Positions 1 through 4,857 of a stretch of 7,211 nucleotides of DNA are shown one piece after another. The position numbers and the translations under genes were made by a program. The notes under the pieces are model-generated. The model ran no database searches. It was given only the letters and a program-made list of their open reading frames with translations, and was not told the DNA's origin. The DNA is from Candidatus Dadabacteria bacterium (GTDB lineage Bacteria > Desulfobacterota_D > UBA1144 > Nemesobacterales > UBA2774): NCBI GenBank assembly GCA_003229065.1, contig QIHJ01000264.1, forward strand, positions 1-7,211, written 5' to 3'. Numbering within the stretch: position 1 is the first letter of the stretch; each line of letters begins with the position of its first letter.

Positions 1-40
1 AGATTAATATATGGAGTTTAACTAAGATAATGAAAGCCCC

Positions 41-700
41 TTAGAACTCATAACCGAAATATTCGATATCCCTTGCGTAGCGCTTGGCTACCAGGTCTTT
101 TGTCTGATCGTTGTAATATGAGCGGTAGTTTTTATGGTCCGAGCTGTTCTTATGGGGAAGTGAAGCTCCTTCTATACCGAGGTGTCTTAAAACAGTGCCG
201 GTGTCTTCTACAAGATTCTCAAACCTGCCAATATAGTCAACCATGACATTTCCATCTTGGTCGCTTACGTATTCTAGCTGGTTATACCAAAAGCTCTTTT
301 TACCGTCCGTGTCGTCGATCGTGTCTGTGCATTTAAAGATAAACTCATCAAAGGAGTTCGCGTTGTACTCATCAAAGGAGTTCGCGTTGTCGAGCACGTA
401 CTGTCTTATCTTGTTGTATTTCCCGAGACCCGTCATACGCTTGTACCAGGTAGTGTCTCCCTTTTCCTGTATCATCGTGTACCAGGAGACAAGCCTGTCC
501 CAGGGGTTTCTGACGAACGCCACTTTATAGTATTCATCCCACTTATCGCCTAGCTCCTCTTTTACCCAGGCCGCGTGGTCATGAGTGCCGGGCAGACTCT
601 TGAGGTCAGGTATATTGTCCATCAAAACCGCTTCGAAACTCCTGCCTGCGGTTTTTTGTATATGAACGAAAAGAAACTTTTTTGATTCCGAGATAAGCAT
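41..700 (-). CDS. Sulfotransferase family protein (carbohydrate, Sulfotransfer_2-like)
   Basis: Predicted 219-residue PAPS-dependent sulfotransferase that would move a sulfate group onto a sugar hydroxyl. The 5'-phosphosulfate-binding loop is visible near residues 11-21 (FVHIQKTAGRS; the usual form is HIPKTAGTS, so Pro is Gln and Thr is Arg here). The 3'-phosphate-binding motif is at 62-72 (FVRNPWDRLVS, with R64 and S72). I chose the ATG at 698-700 because the P-loop then starts a few residues from the N-terminus, as is usual in the family, and AGGTGG lies 6 nt upstream. An in-frame ATG at 811 would add 37 residues that do not look like the family, with only a poorly spaced Shine-Dalgarno. 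Residues 105-120 are a perfect 8-residue duplication. It lies downstream of flippase and glycosyltransferase genes on the same strand, which suggests glycan sulfation, but a 421-bp gap makes co-transcription uncertain. The family call is solid; the substrate is unknown. Confidence 0.85.
   Translation of the reverse strand: MLISESKKFLFVHIQKTAGRSFEAVLMDNIPDLKSLPGTHDHAAWVKEELGDKWDEYYKVAFVRNPWDRLVSWYTMIQEKGDTTWYKRMTGLGKYNKIRQYVLDNANSFDEYNANSFDEFIFKCTDTIDDTDGKKSFWYNQLEYVSDQDGNVMVDYIGRFENLVEDTGTVLRHLGIEGASLPHKNSSDHKNYRSYYNDQTKDLVAKRYARDIEYFGYEF
343..390. repeat. Perfect 24-bp tandem duplication inside the sulfotransferase gene
   Basis: Positions 343-366 and 367-390 are identical over 24 bp, and the match stops exactly at both edges. 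The unit is a multiple of three, so the frame is kept and the protein gains NANSFDEY followed by NANSFDEF. The lack of any divergence points to a recent slippage duplication, or to an assembly artefact. Confidence 0.95.
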
Positions 701-706
701 GCGTGC

Positions 707-712
707 CCACCT
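707..712 (-). promoter_or_regulatory. Ribosome binding site deciding the sulfotransferase start
   Basis: On the minus strand AGGTGG sits 6 nt before the ATG at 698-700. It supports the shorter 219-residue reading over the longer one starting at 811, where the nearest AAGGAG is about 15 nt from the ATG. Confidence 0.6.
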
Positions 713-867
713 AAATGAATAATTAAAATTTATATGGTTCAGTCGTGATTTCAAGGAGTAATCCTTTGCCGTCTGAAGTTGAGCCAGTATATAATAACCG
801 TATATGTACATAAAAGTTGTACCGCTCTCCTTTTGTGAAGCTCCGTTTAAGGGGAAAAAGTAAATAC

Positions 868-903
868 GAGATTCTTCCTCGCTTCACTCCTCAGAATGAC
901 AAC
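868..903. repeat. Interspersed CHSERSEES-type repeat, degenerate copy
   Basis: This matches the copy at 1130-1159, sharing the ends GAGATTCTTC and CTCAGAATGACAAC, with about 6 extra bases in the middle. Just upstream (831-864) is a worn version of the C/G-rich arm seen at 1059-1084: both end in AAAAGTAAA after a run of G. The two loci therefore look like two copies of one composite element. On the minus strand the core begins with TCATTCTGAG. Confidence 0.75.
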
Positions 904-911
904 AGACAAAG

Positions 912-946
912 ATGTGGATTCCTGATAAAAATACTCAGGAACGACA
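912..946. repeat. Hairpin repeat, related short interspersed element
   Basis: TTCCTGA (919-925) and TCAGGAA (935-941) form a perfect 7-bp inverted repeat around a 9-nt A-rich loop, followed by a CGACAAAATG tail. Its layout (GGATTCC, hairpin, GGAAYGACA) resembles the short dispersed hairpins that often accompany the neighbouring repeat type. It could form an RNA stem-loop on either strand, but no T-run follows it, so I do not call it a terminator. Confidence 0.5.
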
Positions 947-1059
947 AAATGATCCCCCTAACCTTTAATTATTTTGGGTTCAGCGAATATGTACCAGTAC
1001 TATAGTTGCTTATGGTGCTTTGATCTATATAGACCTATTTTCCCCTCGCTCGAAACAGT

Positions 1060-1075
1060 TCCCCCTCAAGGGGGA
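1060..1075. repeat. C5/G5 palindromic hairpin, arm of the composite repeat
   Basis: TCCCCCT (1060-1066) and AGGGGGA (1069-1075) are a perfect inverted repeat around CA. It lies 47 bp downstream of the flippase stop. On the minus strand the hairpin is followed by ACTGTTTC, not a U-run, so intrinsic termination is doubtful, although a hairpin this GC-rich could shield the 3' end of the operon transcript. Confidence 0.65.
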
Positions 1076-1121
1076 GAAAAGTAAAAAGAGATTAGATGCT
1101 GAAACGAGTTTGTGATGACTA

Positions 1122-2519
1122 CTAAAGGCGAGATTCTTCGCTTCGCTCAGAATGACAACATAAAAGAGGAGAGCAGTACAAATCACTAAACCTTAAAATT
1201 AGAACATCGTGCTGCTCTACTTTTCTAAGAGAATCCTGATAGAGATAGTAGGACATGAGGGATTTGAAGATCGAGAATCCCAGAAGCGCGATAGCAGCCC
1301 CGATATATGAGTAAGCGGGTACGAGGATAAAAAGAAGCGCAAGATACACGAATGTTGTTGCAAGACCGAGCACCGTTCTGAGACCCGGCCTGCCTAGGGC
1401 GAGGAGTACGGAATTGATCCAGAACGTAACCCTGGCCAATACCGCCGCCGCCGCTATTATACGAAGCGCGTTTGAAGCAGGAAGATACTGCTCGCCGAAA
1501 AGTAGCCCGACAATAAGGTCTGCGAATATGATGGCGATTATAGATACCGGGACAATAATCTTCATCAGGTTCCTGGTCGAATAAGTGACTATGCTCCTTA
1601 TCTCACTTACCCCCTTATTCGAGGATATCTTTACGAGCTCGGGGTAAATAGCTTCGTTAAGGGGGTCTACTATGCGCTTTATAAATTTCGCGACAGAGCC
1701 CGCGACGTCGTATAACCCGACCGCCTCTTTGCCCGCGAAATATCCGAGCACCATCGTTCCGATGAGCCTGTCGTTTCCGATTCTGATAGTAGCCATAAAG
1801 CTCGTATTCCCCAGGAACCACGCTATACCCCTCCATTGGTCCTTTATGAGCCCGATATTGGAATTCCAGAAACCCGTAAGCCCCTTTTCATTGAGGACCT
1901 TCAAGACTGCCCAGATTCTTATAAAAAATCCTATAAAGCTTGCGGCGACAAACACTATTAACACTGCTTTAATGCCATAACCACTGAAGAGTACAGCCGC
2001 GACTAGTATAAGCTTCAGGAGGTTCTGGATCGATGTTATGAATGCAATTGCCTTGAATCTGTCGAACACTCTCAAGATTGCGTTTGATGTCGAGTTTGCG
2101 GTACTTATAAAGAGACTGAGCGAATAGATCCATATATATACATAGGCTTCGGGAGACTTCAGAATATAAATGCTTATTAGCTTTGCGGTCACTATGGCAA
2201 TTATGAACGCGAGTACGCCGGTTGAGATGTCCAGAAGATAGGATAGCTTGATCATGGAGCGGGTCTTATCGAGCTCGCCGTTTTCCCAGTACGTGCCGAT
2301 GTACTTGGTTGCGGTTTCCCATACACGGAGATCGAAGAACTGGTTAAGTATGTCGATGTACGAGATCACGAGCACCAATAGTCCGTAGTCCGCCACCCCT
2401 AGTACCCTGGCAAGGACTATGACCTGAAGCGCGCCCGCTATCCCCGATGCCGTTTTACCACCGAAGAGCCATGAGGCGTTTAAAAAAAGTTTTTTGTGCG
2501 GGCTGCTCGAATCACTCAT
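1122..2519 (-). CDS. Polysaccharide flippase, Wzx-like (MOP/MATE superfamily)
   Basis: A 465-residue polytopic membrane protein expected to move lipid-linked sugar units across the inner membrane. Hydrophobic helices fill most of its length. The N-terminus (residues 9-45) has the family look: a first helix after NASWLFGGKTASGIAGALQ, then LARVLGVADYG. Length fits the usual 420-500. The ATG at 2517-2519 has a modest GAAGG about 8 nt upstream. It starts 21 bp after the upstream glycosyltransferase stop, so the two are very likely one operon. Its C-terminus is odd: residues 455-463 are CHSERSEES, encoded by an interspersed repeat, and the TAG stop lies just past it. The original end was probably around residue 445-450 and has been replaced. 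Transport class is well supported; the glycan carried is unknown. Confidence 0.88.
   Translation of the reverse strand: MSDSSSPHKKLFLNASWLFGGKTASGIAGALQVIVLARVLGVADYGLLVLVISYIDILNQFFDLRVWETATKYIGTYWENGELDKTRSMIKLSYLLDISTGVLAFIIAIVTAKLISIYILKSPEAYVYIWIYSLSLFISTANSTSNAILRVFDRFKAIAFITSIQNLLKLILVAAVLFSGYGIKAVLIVFVAASFIGFFIRIWAVLKVLNEKGLTGFWNSNIGLIKDQWRGIAWFLGNTSFMATIRIGNDRLIGTMVLGYFAGKEAVGLYDVAGSVAKFIKRIVDPLNEAIYPELVKISSNKGVSEIRSIVTYSTRNLMKIIVPVSIIAIIFADLIVGLLFGEQYLPASNALRIIAAAAVLARVTFWINSVLLALGRPGLRTVLGLATTFVYLALLFILVPAYSYIGAAIALLGFSIFKSLMSYYLYQDSLRKVEQHDVLILRFSDLYCSPLLCCHSERSEESRL
1130..1159. repeat. Interspersed CHSERSEES-type repeat overlapping the flippase 3' end
   Basis: A 30-bp copy whose outer bases ATTCT/AGAAT are inverted around a GC-rich centre. 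On the minus strand it reads in frame as CHSERSEES inside the flippase. The degenerate partner copy is at 868-903. That translated string is widely seen at the C-termini of predicted proteins in genomes carrying this repeat, which fits a small non-coding mobile or slippage-spread element. Confidence 0.85.
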
Positions 2520-2540
2520 GGATTATGCCTTCAGGACCAA

Positions 2541-3731
2541 CTACCTCTGACCCTCGTTAAGAACTTCGTTTATGGCTCCGTAGTAGCTCTCGACCATAGC
2601 GCCTTCGGTATGATATTTAAGCACCTTCTCCCGGCCTTTTTCTCCCATTTTTCGTACGATTGTCCCATCATTTAGGAGGGACAATATAGCCTCGGTAGTA
2701 TCATCAACACTTTCAGGGTCAACGAGAATACCTGTAACTCCGTCCTCTACGGCTTCCCTGGAGCCGCCGTGGTCACCGGCAATGACAGGCTTTGAGCGAG
2801 CGCTTGCTTCGATTATGGCATTCGGGAGTCCTTCAATCTTATTGTTCCAGTACCTGTTGGGCATTATGAATATGTCGGCCAGGTCATAATAGTCCAGGGT
2901 GTCTTCGTGCCTCACTCCACCGGTGAATATAACATGCTTTGAGACCCCGGACTCTAGCGCAAGCTCTTTGAATTGAGCCGAATACCTGCCCTCGCCCACA
3001 ATCAGATATTTAAGACCCGGGAATTCCCGAACGACTTGATGGAGAGCTTTTATTACCGTATCCTGGCCCTTTCTGGGCAATACCCTGGCCACAGTGATTA
3101 GCACTTTGTCGGAGCCCGCTATCCCCAGGCGCTCTCTTAGACGGGATATCCGGTTTATATCCGGTGCTTTTGACAACATACTGTCCTCGACCCCGTTATA
3201 TATCACTCTTATCTTCCGAGAGCTAACGCCAATACTCTCAATAAGCCCTTTTGTGTTTTGACTTACGGCGATAATGAGCTTAGATCGCATGTAGAGTCTC
3301 TTCATCGGATAGCGCATAAACTTTTTGCCGATCTTAGATCCATAGAACGCTGTAGTGATCCCGGAGCCTGCAACACGTACAACGGGCTTGAAAGGAAACC
3401 ACGGCATAAGGCCGCCTACCGTCTCCGCCTCCTCCGTTATAAAGAGGACTACGTCGGGTTTTTCTCTGACAACAGTTATCGTTAAGTAGAGCAATCCTAG
3501 TAATGTCCCGAGGAACGGGACATATTTTATCCATTTACTGCCGAGCGAAGGAATTCTGTACACTGTACACGGGAGAGATGAGTCTACATGCTTATCGCCC
3601 GTACCATAGCCAGGAGCAAGCACCCGGGCATTGAGCCCTGATTCCGAAAACCCTTTGGCAAGCTTGTAGCTCGTTGTCGCCAGACCTCCCAGGAACGGGG
3701 GAAACTCATGAGTATAGAGGAGAACTTTCAT
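2541..3731 (-). CDS. Glycosyltransferase, GT4 family (GT-B fold)
   Basis: A 396-residue retaining glycosyltransferase that would transfer a sugar from an activated nucleotide donor onto a growing glycan at the cytoplasmic side of the membrane. The N-terminal half starts with MKVLLYTHEFPPFLGGLA, whose GG loop (15-16) is typical of the family. IYNGVE (177-182) marks the domain junction. The C-terminal donor domain has VARVLPRKGQD (214-224, R220/K221), VGEG (245-248) and the E-x7-E motif E300...E308 in EGLPNAIIEA, then GGSREAV (322-328). All key residues are present and the length is normal. It is first in a minus-strand operon with the flippase. A good promoter lies about 70 nt upstream, but no clear Shine-Dalgarno precedes the ATG at 3729-3731, so translation may be weak. 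The sugar and acceptor cannot be told from sequence. Confidence 0.9.
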   Translation of the reverse strand: MKVLLYTHEFPPFLGGLATTSYKLAKGFSESGLNARVLAPGYGTGDKHVDSSLPCTVYRIPSLGSKWIKYVPFLGTLLGLLYLTITVVREKPDVVLFITEEAETVGGLMPWFPFKPVVRVAGSGITTAFYGSKIGKKFMRYPMKRLYMRSKLIIAVSQNTKGLIESIGVSSRKIRVIYNGVEDSMLSKAPDINRISRLRERLGIAGSDKVLITVARVLPRKGQDTVIKALHQVVREFPGLKYLIVGEGRYSAQFKELALESGVSKHVIFTGGVRHEDTLDYYDLADIFIMPNRYWNNKIEGLPNAIIEASARSKPVIAGDHGGSREAVEDGVTGILVDPESVDDTTEAILSLLNDGTIVRKMGEKGREKVLKYHTEGAMVESYYGAINEVLNEGQR

Positions 3732-3786
3732 AAAGGTAGTATCATGAACGATAAAATTGAGCAGCAGGCTCCATATTTAGCGCTTG

Positions 3787-3815
3787 TTGAACTTTATTTT
3801 ATAATACACTATATT
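3787..3815 (+). promoter_or_regulatory. sigma70-type promoter for the 82-residue gene
   Basis: TTGAAC (3787-3792), a 17-bp spacer and TATATT (3810-3815). Transcription would start near 3822, giving a leader of about 44 nt. A perfect TATAAT also occurs at 3800-3805 but lacks a good -35 box. The -10 overlaps that of the opposite promoter. Confidence 0.6.
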
Positions 3816-3836
3816 TCATTTAGGCTTTCGTGACAA
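3808..3836 (-). promoter_or_regulatory. sigma70-type promoter for the glycosyltransferase-flippase operon
   Basis: On the minus strand TTGTCA (3836-3831), a 17-bp spacer and TATAGT (3813-3808). Transcription would start near 3801, leaving a leader of about 70 nt before the glycosyltransferase ATG. Its -10 box shares positions 3810-3813 with the plus-strand promoter, so the two polymerases cannot bind at once. Confidence 0.6.
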
Positions 3837-3865
3837 GATAGAAAAGACAGCGGACGGAGACGGAT

Positions 3866-4114
3866 ATGAACGACCTGCAATCGGAAATACTTATGATTCT
3901 TTGTAAAGGGTGGGAACAGGGCAATAGCAACACCGACAAGGTAACCAATAGGCTCTTAGAAGCTAACCCTGAGCTCGGATACATAGAGACTAAGATAAAT
4001 GTGGTCGAAGCCCTTAAAGAGCTAATCAACAGAGGCGAGCTCCAGATAATGACTATGAGCTGGGAGCTTGGGGAAGAGTTCTTTTATGTGTGCACTAACA
4101 GGATTAATGAGTAA
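3866..4114 (+). CDS. Small hypothetical protein, 82 residues
   Basis: I do not recognise this protein. It is 82 residues, acidic, with no signal peptide or membrane segment, and likely cytoplasmic. The predicted pattern is mostly helical at residues 1-58 (MNDLQSEILMILCKGW..., then ETKINVVEALKELINRGEL), ending in a short beta-like stretch (FFYVCT). The helix, helix, then 'INRGELQI...FFYV' pattern is compatible with a winged-helix or helix-turn-helix-like fold, but this is only an impression. It is probably real: GGAG lies 6 nt before the ATG, a good promoter lies upstream, and the opposite-strand frame over it (3820-4029) has no comparable signals. It is divergent from the polysaccharide operon and could in principle regulate it; nothing in the sequence proves that. 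Confidence 0.7.
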   Translation: MNDLQSEILMILCKGWEQGNSNTDKVTNRLLEANPELGYIETKINVVEALKELINRGELQIMTMSWELGEEFFYVCTNRINE

Positions 4115-4120
4115 ATTGCA

Positions 4121-4136
4121 GCTTAATAGATTAAGC
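4121..4136. repeat. Perfect 7-bp inverted repeat between the two small genes
   Basis: GCTTAAT and ATTAAGC around AG, starting 7 bp after the stop of the 82-residue gene. It could be a weak stem-loop at the transcript end, but only AAATTT rather than a U-run follows, or it could be a dimer-binding operator for the next gene. Confidence 0.45.
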
Positions 4137-4193
4137 CCAAATTTGAGCATGAGAGAGTACTAAGTAAGATAAATTAAATTCCATATAAGGTGA

Positions 4194-4526
4194 ATGAAAA
4201 TCCCTGCGCTCGATTACATCAGAATTGTAGGCATAGAAGGCAGCCAAAGCGAATCGCTTTCTATATCTGATATTACTTTTAATATAGAGCACTCGGAAGA
4301 TTCCGGCTTTCAAAGCCCCAATAGGGGCATAATCACACTCAGGTTCTCAGAGTTTATGGACATCAGTGGTATGAACAGGGGTGATATAGAGCATATTGCC
4401 GAGACGCTCCTGCATCAGATATTGATAAGAGAAAAAGACGAGCACGGTAGTGTGAGCATTCTTCACTTTTTAGGTTTACCTTTAGATGAGTGGCTTGTGA
4501 ATAATACCCCCTTGCTCAAACAATAA
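4194..4526 (+). CDS. Hypothetical protein, 110 residues
   Basis: I do not recognise this protein. It is 110 residues, acidic and soluble-looking, with no signal peptide. The first half is beta-like (IRIVGIEG, LSISDITFNI, GIITLRFSEF), followed by a helix around residues 60-78 (NRGDIEHIAETLLHQILI) and a short C-terminal part (SILHFLGLPLDEWL). The ATG at 4194-4196 has AAGG only 3 nt upstream, so the site is close. The gene lies 79 bp after the 82-residue gene on the same strand and may be co-transcribed; a weak separate promoter (TTGAGC 4143-4148, 16 bp, TAAGAT 4165-4170) is possible. A competing minus-strand frame (4131-4313) lacks support. I believe the gene is real but cannot assign a role. 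Confidence 0.65.
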   Translation: MKIPALDYIRIVGIEGSQSESLSISDITFNIEHSEDSGFQSPNRGIITLRFSEFMDISGMNRGDIEHIAETLLHQILIREKDEHGSVSILHFLGLPLDEWLVNNTPLLKQ

Positions 4527-4613
4527 TGACTTGTACTCCTGCCGGATAAACATGAAAATTGGTTATTATTCCCGGGTTTTCTTACAGTGATGGTCGAATA
4601 TGCTTAAATACCC

Positions 4614-4642
4614 TTACAAAGTTCTTTCTTATAGTGTATAAT
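4614..4642 (+). promoter_or_regulatory. sigma70-type promoter for the LysM gene
   Basis: TTACAA (4614-4619), an exact 17-bp spacer and a perfect TATAAT (4637-4642). Transcription would start near 4649, about 210 nt before the LysM start codon, leaving a long 5' leader. Confidence 0.7.
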
Positions 4643-4675
4643 CACTGGAAATTTGGTCTGATTGAGTCTGTACGA

Positions 4676-4687
4676 GCTCTTTGAAAA
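4676..4687 (+). promoter_or_regulatory. boxA-like antitermination motif
   Basis: GCTCTTTGAAAA agrees with the boxA pattern GYTCTTTRANA known from rRNA leaders, where NusB/NusE bind the nascent RNA. It lies about 27 nt after the predicted transcription start and before the folded part of the leader. A boxA in an mRNA leader is unusual, and a chance match is possible. Confidence 0.35.
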
Positions 4688-4844
4688 TTGATACTGTTTT
4701 AAATCTCTATGAGCAGGAGCAAGCCCATGTAGGGGTTGGATTAAATAAGTGCCGGTTCGGACTGACGTGAATACGGAGCACCTTGGAGGTGCACAAAGGA
4801 GCGAAAAAAGAAACGGGTATTCGCTGAGTCCTTAAATTGCATGT

Positions 4845-4850
4845 AGGAGG
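4845..4850 (+). promoter_or_regulatory. Strong Shine-Dalgarno of the LysM gene
   Basis: AGGAGG, fully complementary to the 16S tail, 7 nt before the ATG at 4858. It decides the start codon and places a signal peptide at the N-terminus. Confidence 0.85.
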
Positions 4851-4857
4851 TACAGGT

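Larger units (their letters stand above)
713..1121. other. Gene-free, repeat-rich spacer between sulfotransferase and flippase
   Basis: I see no credible gene here. The only plus-strand open frame (817-1005) is short, has no clear ribosome binding site and runs across repeat copies. The stretch holds a degenerate repeat at 868-903, a hairpin repeat at 912-946 and a C/G palindrome at 1060-1075. The part nearest the sulfotransferase (713-810) is AT-rich and could hold its promoter, but no -35/-10 pair there is convincing. Confidence 0.7.
4649..4857 (+). ncRNA. Long structured 5' leader of the LysM gene (possible riboswitch or other cis-regulatory RNA)
   Basis: No open frame explains this stretch, but it can fold well. 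GGACT (4759-4763) pairs with AGTCC (4827-4831), and GTGAATAC (4767-4774) pairs with GTATTCGC (4817-4824) with one G-U, giving 13 bp around a small GAC/TG internal loop. Inside is a perfect hairpin, GCACCT (4778-4783) with AGGTGC (4787-4792), and a purine-rich unpaired strand (4793-4816). A weaker upstream hairpin pairs AGCCC (4722-4726) with GGGTT (4733-4737). The ribosome binding site follows the main stem by 13 nt. Cell-wall hydrolase genes are known targets of c-di-AMP (ydaO) and cyclic-dinucleotide riboswitches, but I do not see the conserved cores of those classes. Structure is likely; function and class are unknown. Confidence 0.5.

Noticed and set aside
343..390. CRISPR-like array
   Set aside because: Only two directly adjacent 24-bp copies with no spacers, inside a coding frame.
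701..811. N-terminal extension of the sulfotransferase to an ATG at 811
   Set aside because: The extra 37 residues are not family-like, and the ATG at 700 has a better spaced AGGTGG and places the P-loop near the N-terminus.
817..1005. Plus-strand 62-codon open frame
   Set aside because: It runs through two repeat copies, has no proper ribosome binding site, and its translation resembles read-through of the repeats.
1060..1075. Intrinsic terminator for the glycan operon
   Set aside because: The hairpin is strong, but the minus-strand sequence after it has no U-run; it is better explained as part of the repeat.
4751..4764. GGTTCGGAC resembling a tRNA T-arm
   Set aside because: No acceptor stem, anticodon arm or CCA-side pairing surrounds it; the bases fit the leader stem better.
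4649..4857. Assignment to the ydaO (c-di-AMP) or GEMM (c-di-GMP) riboswitch
   Set aside because: The gene context fits ydaO, but the conserved core strings of these classes are not apparent in the leader.
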